Source: Stictocephala bisonia (lineage: Eukaryota; Arthropoda; Insecta; Hemiptera; Membracidae). Taken from it: DNA of 64,000 nt. The notes under the pieces are model-generated. The model did no database searches, was not told where the DNA came from, and worked only from the letters and a program-made list of their open reading frames with translations. A program made the translations under genes and the position numbers. The stretch is taken from assembly GCA_035578905.1 (NCBI GenBank), contig JAQJVL010000704.1, positions 248,001-312,000 of the forward strand. The letters are read 5' to 3'. Positions 48,400-62,460 of the stretch are shown here, one piece after another; within the stretch, counting starts at the first letter, position 1, and every line of letters starts with the position of its first letter.

Positions 48400-50763
48400 G
48401 CTAAAAATAATATTGATATTGTAAAAACAGTATCATTATCATATTGATGGTATACTCACTAATGGTATAGTTTGTGTAGTCTCAATTTAAGCTGAAATTT
48501 TATAAAATATATTTAGAATAACAGTGATTGAATAATCTCATAATTACACTAGGTGGTAATGGAGTTTGTATATTTGCCATCTGAATGGAGAGAGGTCACA
48601 TGCAAAAGTCACCAAGATCCACCAATAATAGTAACTATGAGCAAAATTATTGATATTATGATCATTCAAGCGATAACTTATTGGGTCTAGGTTGTCTAAG
48701 GAGTGAGCCATTAAGTATAGTAACTATATGATTTATGGATAGAATGACCGTTAGATTACAGGCTTAAATGAGTAATGAAGACTACAAAATAGGAAGAATA
48801 AAATTTAAGATCACACATCATGAGGAACAATTACTTCCGATGTATATTGTTGGAGCCTGACATTCACAAGGTGAGCTGTTTATACACTGTTTTACCCTCT
48901 GTGAGCTCAAAGTCCATTAAAAAAATAATAAAATTAAATAAATAAAAATAATAAACATATTGGTATCACAGAATATCAATGAAATAGAAATACCAATTTA
49001 GCTGAGACTTAGTTATAGTATACTCCTCATAGAATAATTAAACATCTAAATCTCATATTGAAGAAACCACTCAAATGTAAATGACAATCCTTTTTCAATA
49101 GGATAAAATTGGTTACCTGACTAATTGGATCTATCACTAGCAATTAATATGAAGATGGTGCTTCAAATTACATACCAAGAACTAACGTTTTTTATGAACA
49201 TATAAATAATAGTCTTTATTGTTCTGAATTCTACGGTTTTAGGTTACACTTGTCTATGAGGCTGATGATGAACAACTAACATTAAAATCAAGAAAGGAAA
49301 TAGTTAGGATTCCAAAATATGAACCTGTCTGTTGCATGAAAAATTCAATTGTTCATTTCAATTTGACAGTGCATCTGGGGCCGGCACGTCCCAACTTTCT
49401 CTTTCATTGTACTGCCAAACCAGTTATAACATTTTAGTGCTGCCCTAAACCACCACAAATACTTCGATAATTTTTAAATAGAGTTATTTATTAAATGTTA
49501 AATGGACCTCACCGACAAGTTACACCAAACTTGATGAGGCCAACGCTGTAAAAATAAATGTATTAATAAATAAATAAATATATATATAACAGTGTTTGTT
49601 AAAATATGCTGTAGGTCACTCTTTTAATGGACCTGTCCAACAATACTCAAAAAATAAATACAAACAAATAACCTTCCTAGAAATTGAATCAAGTAATTAG
49701 TTTTCCATTAATTAAAAAATTACTTTTCAGTATCATAAAATTGTTGTATAAAAAATACATTTGTGAAAAAGTGCAAAAGCATTTATAAAAATGTTCGTTT
49801 AGTACGATAATTTTCGTTATGAAAGAAGTAGGCCTATTTAAAGGACTGAAAGTGCCGAAGTTTTACCAAACCCATCCAAATAAATATGGATGTTGAGAGT
49901 TTATCGGTTGGCTTAAACTTCTTTACCAGATTGGCATAACAATTCTCGAGCAAAGTTATGCTCGTATTAATTTAGTCCCTAATTAGAATTTTTATTTTTA
50001 AATATAAAGAATTTTTGGCTATACCTAGGGTTTTTATCAAGTTAAAAACTATTTAAAATGACAAATTGTTGTTTTCATCTCCCTTTTGTTCTAAAGGGTG
50101 TCTGAGATCTAAGTATGTGAAATGTTATTTTTATAACACAAAGCTTGGGTAAAGTTTTGAAAGAAAGTATTGTTGTTTTAGTAAATAGGCTCCTTTTTAG
50201 ATTAATAAAAACACTATTGTATTATAAATATAAACTGTTCACTAATCATTAAAAATAACTTACTTATTGTTATAAATCTGTATTTAACATCAACTATTGT
50301 TCTTCCTTAACATCGTTAATATTACGGGGAAATATTATATGCTTGATAGTATATGTATACATACATAAATATATAGACACATAAACATAACCGTTAAATT
50401 TAAGACAGTTAAATTTAAACATAATACAGTTATTATTTATTTATGAACAGAACATACATGTTAAGAGAATAACATTGAACAGTTAACATACACACGCTTC
50501 TTTATAGTTTTACCATTTCAGTATATTATTTGAATTAATAAAATGTAGATTATTATTTGAATTCATACTTTGACTTGTAGATAACCTATTTAGTAAAGCT
50601 TCCATTGAACTATAAATAATCTCCAATCCAACCTTAAGTTATTACCTTTGTCACAGGCCAGTTATCATGAAAAATTTTAATTTTCAACACAATAATAAAA
50701 TAAAAGTAATGAAGTAGTAGATGAGTATTGGAGTAAAATATTTAATTTCATTTACACAATTAT

Positions 50764-51328
50764 CTGGAATATATTTATTAATTTCAAAACTATTGAGAGA
50801 AATGTAATGAAACTCTAAAGTTATGTAAGTGTCCCTATACCAAATATTTTGACATATTATACTTGTTTTTTGCATAGCCAGATGATGGCCCATGAAGAAG
50901 GCTTAAACATTTTTAATGTAAGCCTTCCTTGAGTTATATCTCATTTTAAAGGCCTTTGTTTGTAAAACACAAGAGTGTAATCCTGAGGTCAAAAGGATGA
51001 CCCAGTCAGAAAATACAGCCACTCAAAGAATTTAATTTTAGGGTTAGGCGAAAGCCTAGAATGAATTTATTAATTTTAAAACTATTAAAAGAAAAGTAAT
51101 GAAACTTTGTACATGTACATGTACCCGTATCTAAAACTTTAAAACGAGGTATAACTCGAGGTAGGCTTATATTTAAAATGTTTAAGACTTCCTTCATGGG
51201 CCATCACCTGGATGTGCAAAAATAAGTATAATATGTCTAAATGTTTGTTATAGGGACATGTACATAACTGCATAGTTTCATTCAATGATTTTGAAATTAA
51301 TATTCCAGACTTTTTCCCAACCCTGTAT
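50764..51328. mobile_element. Second fold-back / MITE-like element
   Basis: The left arm 50764-50940 (with GATGATGGCCCATGAAGAAG) is the diverged reverse complement of 51148-51310 (with CTTCCTTCATGGGCCATCAC). Matching stretches include ATTAATTTCAAAA, GACATATTATACTT and GAGTTATA. A third, direct partial copy of the left arm lies between them at about 51062-51128. The right edge carries AACCCTGTA, the inverse of a TACAGGGTT-type end. No transposase is present. Confidence 0.7.
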
Positions 51329-51329
51329 A

Positions 51330-53705
51330 AGCATACAATAAGATTCATTATATAAGTTATTCTTACCTATTTTATTTAACTTATATAATTAATCTTTAAC
51401 GAAAAATCTAAGTTAAATACCTGGGCATCTGATGTGAGTTTATGCAGCTCATACATAAATATAAGGCGCAAGGGGAAAGTTACGTGATTAGCAAACATAA
51501 CTGTAATTAAAATGGCAAGCAAGTTATATGGGTACTAGAGAAGAGAACTAAATTTAATATATCTACGTGATATAAGTTCTGAAGGTGCAGTTAAATGTTC
51601 ATTAATTTGGCTGGAGGAACTGAACTTTATAATTGAGTCAGAGAATTATAATTCCCAGGCACACATTTATCTCTGACAATTGGCCAACTCTCGCCATCCA
51701 TTGAACGGAGATGAAAGTATAATACATTTCGCAGAGGAGTAATATTTCTTGATAAGGTATTACAGCACCGTAACCATATATTTATCATTAATATGCTAAA
51801 ATGAAGGCAAGTAACATACGAAAAGTATTTACTTAGAACTCTATACGTAGCCATCAAGACTAAAATTATTCCCACAGGAAATTGCCTTATTTACGCGGTT
51901 TTCAGGTTAAAATTTAAGCCAGGAAACAAACCGTGCTCTTAATAATGGAAATATACAAGAATAACAAAACTCAAGAAAGTTATACATCTAACCAAACCAA
52001 CCTAAGTAACAACACGCCAGTAGAACAATTATTTGTTGTATATATTTTGATGTGTTATGCCAAGACTTGTCGTTGTATTTAAGGAATGATGTACACAATC
52101 ATTGAATATCATTATATCATTCCAGTATCATTGATTGCATGGTATATACTATTAAAATAGTCTATGAAGAGGTTTTAATTCTTAACTGAACGTCTGTGGT
52201 GTGTCCTATGGAGGCATCTATTAGCAGGTATTTTGCTAGAGAAAAGATCTGGAAACCGGAACCGGAAATACTCAATGCCTTTTGGAGACTGATAAATTTA
52301 CCTCTTAGTACTTTTCTGACCACTTTACATAATAAACGTATATATTCTACCGACTACTTGTTTTTCTAATGATTTAAGACAATTACAATGTTTTACTTCA
52401 TAAATGGCAAGATAAATATGTAATTATTTTGTAATGATAACATCAAAAAAATAAATAATCTATGACGATGAATAAAAAATGCATCATATATGTATTCGGA
52501 ATGTGTTTACGGTTATATGTATGATTATTAAACATTATTTGCTTATCAATACAATGTTATCTTTGTAATTACATTAATTACATGATAAAGAACATTTACA
52601 TTTATACGTGAATGGGAAATGTATGATTGAAAATGTTTAGCAAATTAAAACTCCATAATTTAACGTTGTTTTTAAACGTCTTGAAATATAAAATATATTT
52701 TTCTTAACCTTTACTTCAACCAATCTGGTCATTGAACTTCAGGAAAAAAAAGAAAACTTCTAACTCAACAAACTTCAGTAGGAAGTGGTATTTGAGTTCA
52801 GAGTTCAGCAGACTTTGTCTTCTCAAAATCCTAAAAAAATCTATTGAGCAATTTTTGTATGCAATTACGAATCAATAATTAAAATATTGATTAAAAATTA
52901 TTTAAATATCTTCCAATATTCCATTAATGGTACTGTATAGAGTTAATGACAAACATTTTCAACAAGTCCTAACTGTGATTTGAAATAATTAAACTTCAAG
53001 CACTTCAACCGTGTTTTGAGAGGTGCCATCCTTGCTCCAGAAAACTAATACCAATAATGAGGGTTAATAATTAATAAAACCGTATTATATTTAATGTGAA
53101 AATAATAATGAAGGGTTCACAAATTAGTCTTGTTCATATTTTTCAATCGCCTAGCGTGTTTTCGTTTATTTGCTTAAACACTAAAGAACGAAAATACCTT
53201 CATACACGAAAATTACACAATACGAAACGCCATGTCTTTGATGACAATTATAAAATTTATACCAAGTTGTAGATGTGTAACAGGATTTCAATAACATCGT
53301 AAGACATAAAATAAGGATTAATAAAATTTTTTACTCGTAATATTACGAAGTATCTCTTACATTTTTATCACTATCCAACTTTAAAATACTTTAGTGATCT
53401 TAACCAAAGTAAGAGTTTCAGCTAAATTAAACTTCAAGTTCTAACAGAAACAAGCAAATTACTTTTCCGAGGCTATGAACAACTCCGAAGGTAGCACGAC
53501 TCCTCATAACGTTTCACTCTCGGGAAAACATTGGCCTTATATGAGATTTGTGCACCTGAAACCTATTGTTTGTAACTGAAAGTAAAATCATTTATTTGCT
53601 AAACAAGATCTTCTTTCATCTAATCATGATTATAAGATCCCCACTAAAATGACAATGATGTTCCGTTAGTGTAGACGTTTAAAACATTCTAAATAGTCAA
53701 ACTGA
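51330..53705. other. Gene-free A+T-rich DNA
   Basis: I see nothing supportable. Short frames are without motifs. Confidence 0.55.
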
Positions 53706-55585
53706 CAAGTAGATAGCTTTGTTGATGTCTTCAATAAATAGTCTTTTATCTAATTAACTTTGTAGATAAGTAGTGTACGCACTGGCAAAACTGGTAATGT
53801 AATAAGTCGATATGAAGTATCAAGTATATGGTCTGGTTGATGTCAATAAAAGGTATTTTAGCTAATTTACTTTGGACATCCGTAGTGTACGAACTAACAA
53901 CACTGGTAGTGTTATAAGTCGACATGAAGTATCAAGTGTATGGTCTGGTTGATGTCAATAAAAGGTATTTTAGCTAATTTACTTTGGACATCCGTAGTGT
54001 ACGAACTGACAGCACTGGTAGTGTTATAAGTCGACATGAAGTATCAAGTGTATGGTCTGGTTGATATCGTTGATAAAAGGTATTTTAGCTAATTTACTTT
54101 GGACATCCGTAGTGTACGAACTGACAACACTGGTAGTGTTATAAGTCGACATGAAGTATCAAGTGTATGGTCTGGTTGATATCGTTGATAAAAGGTATTT
54201 TAGCTAATTTACTTTGGACATCCGTAGTGTACGAACTGACAACACTGGTAGTGTTATAAGTCGACATGAAGTATCAAGTGTATGGTCTGGTTGATATCGT
54301 TGATAAAAGGTATTTTAGCTTTTTTTTACTTTGGACATCCGTAGTGTACGAACTGACAACACTGGTAGTGTTATAAGTCGACATGAAGTATCAAGTGTAT
54401 GGTCTGGTTGATATCGTTGATAAAAGGTATTTTAGCTAATTTACTTTGGACATCCGTAGTGTACGAACTGACAACACTGGTAGTGTTATAAGTCGACATG
54501 AAGTATCAAGTGTATGGTCTGGTTGATGTCGTCGATAAAAGGTATTTTAGCTAATTTACTTTGGACATCCGTAGTGTACGAACTGACAACACTGGTAGTG
54601 TTATAAGTCGACATGAAGTATCAAGTGTATGGTCTGGTTGATATCGTTGATAAAAGGTATTTTAGCTAATTTACTTTGGACATCCGTAGTGTACGAACTG
54701 ACAACACTGGTAGTGTTATAAGTCGACATGAAGTATCAAGTGTATGGTCTGGTTGATATCGTTGATAAAAGGTATTTTAGCTAATTTACTTTGGACATCC
54801 GTAGTGTACGAACTGACAACACTGGTAGTGTTATAAGTCGACATGAAGTATCAAGTGTATGGTCTGGTTGATATCGTTGATAAAAGGTATTTTAGCTAAT
54901 TTACTTTGGACATCCGTAGTGTACGAACTGACAACACTGGTAGTGTTATAAGTCGACATGAAGTATCAAGTGTATGGTCTGGTTGATATCGTTGATAAAA
55001 GGTATTTTAGCTTTTTTTTACTTTGGACATCCGTAGTGTACGAACTGACAACACTGGTAGTGTTATAAGTCGACATGAAGTATCAAGTGTATGGTCTGGT
55101 TGATATCGTTGATAAAAGGTATTTTAGCTAATTTACTTTGGACATCCGTAGTGTACGAACTGACAACACTGGTAGTGTTATAAGTCGACATGAAGTATCA
55201 AGTGTATGGTCTGGTTGATGTCGTCGATAAAAGGTATTTTAGCTAATTTACTTTGGACATCCGTAGTGTACGAACTGACAACACTGGTAGTGTTATAAGT
55301 CGACATGAAGTATCAAGTGTATGGTCTGGTTGATATCGTTGATAAAAGGTATTTTAGCTAATTTACTTTGGACATCCGTAGTGTACGAACTGACAACACT
55401 GGTAGTGTTATAAGTCGACATGAAGTATCAAGTGTATGGTCTGGTTGATATCGTTGATAAAAGGTATTTTAGCTTTTTTTTACTTTGGACATCCGTAGTG
55501 TACGAACTGACAAGACTGTTATACCTCGAAATGAACTGACAAGTGATAGCCTTGTTTCCACATATGACAGTGTCTCTAGCCAATT
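53706..55585. repeat. 112/115-bp minisatellite, about 16 copies
   Basis: TGGTCTGGTT occurs at 53829, 53941 and 54053 (period 112), then at 54168 and onward (period about 115). The longer unit has GATATCGTTGATAAAAGG where the shorter has GATGTCAATAAAAGG. The first and last copies are diverged. Marker variants (GCTTTTTTTTAC near 54318 and 55010; GATGTCGTCGATAAAAGG near 54525 and 55215) recur about 690 bp apart, so a block of six units has been duplicated. Confidence 0.93.
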
Positions 55586-55589
55586 AATT

Positions 55590-56680
55590 GTAGAGCTTAG
55601 TTTCACAACCTTACACCACGTAATTCAGTATAATATATTACCAATAGAGGAGCTAGACATGTAATAAATATACACGTCTGCTACGTAAATCTAATGAGTT
55701 TATACTTAGTAACTTAAATAAAAGTATTACCTGCAGGTAGATTAGTAAAATTTCTATATTTAGAGATAACCTCCATTAAAAACGGATTTTTTTAAGTTTA
55801 TTCTCACTTTTATCATGACGTTTTGTGTTTCACATTTATTCTCATTGTGTTTTAACAAATACGATATGGAAGCTCATTTTTTAAAAAATACAAAAAAGAA
55901 CAAAACCTATCATTATATAAAACTAAAATAAATAAATAATAAACATTTACACCTTATTTATAAATTTTACCAAGTGAGAAATGAAAAAGTCAACAACAAG
56001 ATTTTTTACAATTACATGCAATAAAAATTGCTTTAATTTATACCTCAAGCACTAAAATATATCCCTTATATAATAAACTAAAGTGAATAATGTGTTGTTG
56101 GTTGTAATTGTTTTACATTTTATTGCTTAAAATAAATTGCCTTTAAGACTATTTTAGAGACGGCCAAACTGTGGATCTGAGGTCCAGTAATAACGTTAAT
56201 GTACTAGACCTTATTGTAAAAAGGGATATTGCGTGTCTTACACATGTTTGTACTGAACAAAATAGTGTCTATGGATCATCTATAAAAATATCATCTTTCC
56301 GAAAGTAAAATCTATACAATTTCGTATTCTTATTTCTTTGTATGTACTTAAATCAAAAAGTCCTTTCCTTGGAATAAATTCAATCATTTTACACTTTCCA
56401 TATCTGATGTTGAAGATTTAATTTACTAATTCCTAAATGCTATTCTTATAACAATATATTAGTGTATGGGTTATAGATTAAAGTATACCCACTAATTAAC
56501 AATCTACATTTTTATCTTGTTCTAAAACAAATTTACTTTTTTATATACTCTTAATTAATATTTTTAGCCTCCATTTAAAACCTTATTTTCATTTATATTT
56601 TTTTTTAATTAGTCAAATTCAAAGTAAATTATCCATCCTTCCAATCGAACATTTAATTTTGTAATAGTATTTTTTAAACA
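55590..56680. other. Gene-free spacer between minisatellites
   Basis: A+T-rich sequence with no supported feature. Confidence 0.5.
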
Positions 56681-57800
56681 AAACAATACGAGGAAAGTGT
56701 TCGTCCTGTTTAGGTAGTTGAAACAATACGAGGATAGTGTTCGTCCTGTTTAGGTAGTTGAAACAATACGAGGATAGTGTTCGTCCCGTTTAGGTAGTTG
56801 AAACAATACGAGGATAGTGTTCGTCCTGTTTAGGTAGTTGAAACAATACGAGGATAGTGTTCGTCCTGTTTAGGTAGTTGAAACAATATGAGGATAGTGT
56901 TCGTCCTGTTTAGGTAGTTGAAACAATACGAGGATAGTGTTCGTCTGTTTAGGTAGTTGAAACAATACGAGGATAGTGTTCATCCTGTTTAGGTTGTTGA
57001 AACAATACGAGGATAGTGTTCGTCCTGTTTAGGTAGTTGAAACAATATGAGGATAGTGTTCGTCCTGTTTAGGTAGTTGAAACAATACGAGGATAGTGTT
57101 CGTCCTGTTTAGGTAGTTGAAACAATACGAGGATAGTGTTCGTCCTGTTTAGGTAGTTGAAACAATACGAGGATAGTGTTCGTCCTGTTTAGGTAGTTGA
57201 AACAATATGAGGATAGTGTTCGTCCTGTTTAGGTAGTTGAAACAATACGAGGATAGTGTTTGTCTGTTTAGGTAGTTGAAACAATACGAGGATAGTGTTC
57301 ATCCTGTTTAGGTTGTTGAAACAATACGAGGATAGTGTTCGTCCTGTTTAGGTAGTTGAAACAATACGAGGATAGTGTTCGTCCTGTTTAGGTAGTTGAA
57401 ACAATACGAGGATAGTGTTCGTCCTGTTTAGGTAGTTGAAACAATACGAGGATAGTGTTCGTCCTGTTTAGGTAGTTGAAACAATACGAGGATAGTGTTC
57501 GTCCTGTTTAGGTAGTTGAAACAATACGAGGATAGTGTTCGTCCTGTTTAGGTAGTTGAAACAATACGAGGATAGTGTTCGTCCTGTTTATGTTGTTGAA
57601 ACAATACGAGGATAGTGTTCGTCCTGTTTAGGTAGTTGAAACAATACTAGGATAGTGTTCGTCCTGTTTAGGTAGTTGAAACAATACGAGGATAGTGTTC
57701 GTCCTGTTTAGGTAGTTGAAACAATACGAGGATAGTGTTCGTCCTGTTTAGGTAGTTGAAACAATACGAGGATAGTGTTCGTCCTGTTTAGGTAGTTGAA
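56681..57800. repeat. 40-bp minisatellite, about 28 copies
   Basis: The unit starts AAACAATACGAGGATAGTGT and ends TAGGTAGTTG. Two units lack one base (GTCTG for GTCCTG near 56945 and 57264) and each is followed by a CATCCTG...GGTTGTTG variant. The two-variant block recurs about 320 bp, or eight units, apart. This is again a higher-order duplication. Confidence 0.95.
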
Positions 57801-58174
57801 ACTTGTTAACGTACCATTAACTTAACCCAGACATTTTAAACTTAAACATTACCCTTTTTTAAATACAGTTAATTCATAAAAATATGTAAAACGTTGATTT
57901 AATTTTTATGAACTAATATAGGCCACAACCATTGAACATTTGTATATGTTTTACTGGCGTTGGGCATGCGTATTTAAGTTAGTGTGGAAATGCATAAAAC
58001 ATCTTTATTTGTGCTTATCGACATTATTGAATATTTGTATTTGTGTTTATACTTAAAATGTAAATTTGATACACTTTATAAGGTAGGGAAATTATCAATT
58101 ATGTACATATTTTGAATTCATTTGTGTTACAAAAACCTCGTCAGATACGAATCCAAATAATGCTTATTAAATGA
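57801..58174. other. Noncoding spacer
   Basis: No supported feature before the serpin-like open frame. Confidence 0.5.
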
Positions 58175-58492
58175 CCAAGTATTAAACAAATCCACGCCTT
58201 AGAGCTAAATATGATTACACTAAATGATTGTAGTAATTTATATATGGTTTGTTTTCGGTATAACAAGCCATTTGTATTTTTTGTAGATCAATACAGAAAC
58301 TTATTTGGTTGTCTTGCCATAAGAACGGCTCCACAACTGTGCACTAACGACGTCGTTTTCACACCCGAGACTACACCATTATTGTCTCAAAGTACCAAAA
58401 GTTTACTTCATGTCTCTGTTTCTTTCGTATTTATGTTAGTTGTTCTTATTTTCATAAATAAGGATTTATCTTTAATAAAATACTACCACTAA
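58175..58492 (+). CDS. Possible serpin C-terminal exon or relic
   Basis: The frame is open from 58175 to a stop at 58490-58492; the first ATG is at 58211. It contains FRYNKPFVFFV, which fits the serpin signature pattern near the C-terminus of these protease inhibitors at every position, as I remember that pattern. FGCLAIRTAP follows where serpins usually have a short FxGRVxxP-like end. Serpins trap serine proteases through a reactive loop just N-terminal to this signature. That loop and the rest of the 350-400-residue fold are not seen here, and I found no partner exons. After the signature the frame runs on about 60 residues, longer than serpins normally do, with a hydrophobic segment SVSFVFMLVVLIFI. 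It may be a last exon, a pseudo-exon or a chance match. Confidence 0.3.
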   Translation, partial: PSIKQIHALELNMITLNDCSNLYMVCFRYNKPFVFFVDQYRNLFGCLAIRTAPQLCTNDVVFTPETTPLLSQSTKSLLHVSVSFVFMLVVLIFINKDLSLIKYYH

Positions 58493-61400
58493 CTGTAAAA
58501 GTTCTACATTAAGGTTATTTTCATACTGCTCAATTCGTATTCCAAATATAGAGATAAGATAATACATCAGTTATATAACAGTTTTGTTTGTATAAACCAC
58601 AGAAGTATAAAAAATGCATATAACAATTTTATAATAAACAATAAGAAATTATTATGTGAATGTTAAGCTTAAGCTAGCAAGTAGGTATATCGTATGGTTT
58701 TTTGTCAGCTACCATTTTCTATCATAATTATTTTTCTTTTTTTCCTTTGAGCTGTGATATGTATTTTGATTAAGATCCAAAATTCATGCAACAATTTTTA
58801 AAACAAAAACAATCTCCTGTCACAAAGCTAAGTCCAATCAATCAAGCTATTTACGAACTGGCTCACTTATTTTGTTTATACTAGCCAATCTCTCCGTGAA
58901 AGAACGCAGTTGACACTTTGTAATCATGTGATCCATTGTTTATATAGACTCTCCGCAAACACATGACTGATCTAGTGTCAATACCCATTTATACTTCCAG
59001 TAGTTACATCTACCCATGCCAGTTCGGAACCGTTTCAAAAGTGACTATTCCCTCCTAGTAAACCCATTGTTCCATTGTGCTTATATATGTATGAAAATAT
59101 TTTGATAATTTTCCAATTCAGATCACAAATTTTATGTTTATAATTTTTTTCCGTTGATTTTTCAACATTGAAGCAATTATAAAGGAACAAATATTTTAAT
59201 TTACAAGTTTTTTGGTAACAAAAAAAAAACCACATTATTCCTTACATACTGATTATTTAGAAGGGTGTATCTGAAGGTAATATAATAATAACAATTACAT
59301 TTTCATAAAAATTCATACAAAATGTTTAAATATTTATTTTTATTAGTTGATTTAAAATTTTGCATTTTTAATTGGCATGCACTTTTCAACTTGGATATTT
59401 TTTAATAAAACTATCATTTTAATACAGTGCTTCTTTTTTTATTTATTGAACAACTAGGGGGTATCCTATTATACAATATAACTTTTTTAAATATTTCTAA
59501 ACCAACATTTTAAATATTTTTCCCAACATTTTTCCTTGTACTATTTACAACCACTAGCGTTGCCTTTTAATATCTCAAAATAAAACCCATCAATTAAGTA
59601 AACAAATATTAAATATGTCATGATACAGTATATATATTAAGCGTATAGATGGATTGGCAACTTTTAAAGGTATAAAGATGTTTTTCATTTCATTAAAATC
59701 ACTACTAATTGTGATACACGTATGTAATGAACGTTTGTACATCATTAAAAAATAAAATTAGAAGATTACAACAAGTTTACATCCAGATAAATATATGAAC
59801 TACAGCTCTTACTAATTGAGAACTGAGTGTTCGTAAATATATAAAGGATAAAATTCACCAACTTAGATCAAGAAGAATGTGTCAAATAAAAGAAAGGAAC
59901 ATTACAGTAGATTTGTACTTTATTATAAAGTAGGCTAACAACATTTTAGCATGATAAGAATAATACAAATACATTCTAATGTTGTCATAATAAATGGATA
60001 AGGCCAATAAGAAATATTTTATGACGTTATGATAAAAAAAATTAATCTATTTAATGAAATTATAGTCAATTAATTTATAGTCTGCAATATCTGATGCTAT
60101 GAAAGTGATCGAACAAGAAGGCAGGTAATTGGATCTTTCCAGTGGATTGGTGAATCTTTTGTATATTTATCGAAAGAAAATTGTTAGATTATAAGATTGT
60201 TTAAGTTAAATTATATTATTATATAAATATAATATTTTTAACATGTTGTAAGTAAAGTTGAAACATTTTATTGTTGTCCAAGGCACAATCTCGGATACTA
60301 TAACAGCTTTCATACAGGGTGTCCGTTAACTTTCTAGCTCTGTATAGCTATTGTTCCCGGTTAATATGGGATTAAAAATAATGTAATGAAAGTGTCTAAA
60401 GCCCCTCAGTAATCCTTACAGACACAATTTTATTTTATTATTTTTTTACTTAAAACCTAATATTTTAAGAACAAAAAGGCATTTTCACATACACCTTTAT
60501 TGCATAAAGACCTTTCCCATTTTCAGAAAAATTATCTTTCTTACTTGACTAGAATTTCTCAAATTATTTAATTTCAAATGGATTTAAAACTAATAACCAC
60601 ATTACAAGTAAACGTTACACAACACAAATTTTACAATATTGTAGACAACAATTTTAAACATATTGTAATACATTTGTTTTATGTCCTGTTTTGTGAGCTG
60701 AGTTTCAATGCTTCACCTGGGATGGTTGAAAAAAAAATAGGCTGTATCAGGAACTATTTTCCTCCTTGTGTATGTATTCCTAGAATGTACAAAAATTACA
60801 ATAAAATAAAAAAGTGAATTGTAATAATAAAAACGTAACTCCCTTACACCTTTATACAAAATAAGCTATTTCTCAAATCCATTAACTGTGATCTATCTGT
60901 GAAATGATATAAACAATATTTTGCCTTGGCAAGCAAGTAATAAAGTACTGGAAAATATCTCAACAAGACTTAATTTATATGTTATTTAAAGTTTTAATTT
61001 ATATGTTATCAATGCCTTTAAAATGCCATGAGCACGATATAATTTTGTCATTGTATAGTAAATTTAAAACAAACTTTTCTACGTACAGTACAATAATTTA
61101 CTGTACAGATTCATCGAACCGTAGTATACGTAATTCAATAAAATAAAAAGTATTTTTAAATTACATTTCATAGCTTATAACAAGTATTATTTTGACAAAA
61201 GCATTGTCATCTTGACACAAATTGTTCAGGATAGTTCTAAAACCTTTACTGACAAGTACAGAATTGATTGTGACAGCAACATACTCTACTCTCGTGTAGA
61301 AATCAACGCATGCCAGGCACGCATTTCTGACATATAGAACTTGTTGTTCTGACTGGGTACTTTGGTCTCCCTCTTACTCTATTTCCTTTTTAATATTTAT

Positions 61401-62390
61401 TTTCTCATCATAATGATCAAACATTTAATCCATTATAATATATTCTATCCCTACTAAAAATCAATATTTTATTTGTTTCAAATGCATGCTTAAAATGTAC
61501 AATTTTCTTTAAAATGAAGAGGTTGAAGGGGAACAGTAATTACCTTCCAAGTTTGACACAGGAAGTTAGTTTACGTTGTGTTGCTTCCATTGTTTGATAT
61601 AGTGGAGGCATGGAAGAACTGTATCCTTATATTCCTTAATTATTTTCCACCTTGTATATTATTAGATACTACAAACATTACAATAATATAAACACGTGAA
61701 TTGTATGTTATAACACAGTCACGGTAAGCCAGTGGCCCAATGAGCCTACAAAGCAAAAATAGGCACGTCTAGACAAGGATAGAAACATCCATGCTTAGGA
61801 CAGTTGGGCATCTATTCCACGTAAAACTTTATGAACTTTAGTGTTAAAACTTCATGCTAATCATAACTAAAATGTTATAAAATATTTACAAGCACCCCAA
61901 ATTATACGTCGATATTTAACAAACCCACTGTCATAGAAAGTTTTAAAAACAATAAATTTATTTCATAGGATAATTAACTATCTTCCATGTTTATTTTACA
62001 TTGTTTGTTGTTTGTCATCAGTACTTTAATTACTCAGATGTCTCCAAGACAATCTATGTTTGTACAGAACGTTATCTGCTCTACCCACACATCGTGGTTG
62101 TTTGACTTTGTCATCTCGGGTTTGTATTGATTACAGTACATACCCTTCTAAAGATATTTAGGCTGTGACTTACATTATAAGTAAGATATTCTAAACTGCT
62201 AGTAGTACTAATTTTTTACTTAAAAATTTAGTCGTAGTTCACATGGGCCTGCAGTACTTAAAAAGTTATTCAACAATTTAAGTACAGACCGTTGAATCAG
62301 TTTGGATCCGAAGTCTTATTCATTGAAAGTTAACGAATCTATAAGTTATGAAACAAATTAAAAAACATATTCTGCCTTTTTCTTAACCAA
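58493..62390. other. Gene-free A+T-rich DNA with element traces
   Basis: No gene supported. ACAGGGTGTCCGTTAAC near 60315-60331 looks like the end of a MITE-type element, but no opposite end was found. Confidence 0.5.
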
Positions 62391-62391
62391 T

Positions 62392-62460
62392 ACCACAGTG
62401 CGTGTATGGGTGGGTCAATTACCACAGTGCGTCTGTGGGTGGGCTGGTGGGTCAATATTC
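62392..62460. repeat. Two-copy relative of the 13.1-kb G-rich minisatellite
   Basis: Two units with ACCACAGTGCGT, then GTGGGTGGG-type G-rich sequence and GGTCAAT. The same elements, in the same order, build the 36-bp repeat at 13062-13240. Confidence 0.7.

Larger units (their letters stand above)
46702..50640. other. Gene-free A+T-rich DNA
   Basis: No gene supported. Small perfect hairpins occur at 47997-48029 and 48376-48399. Otherwise nothing. Confidence 0.55.

Noticed and set aside
34952..57800. CRISPR array
   Set aside because: The tandem arrays have no unique spacers between repeats and the DNA is eukaryotic.
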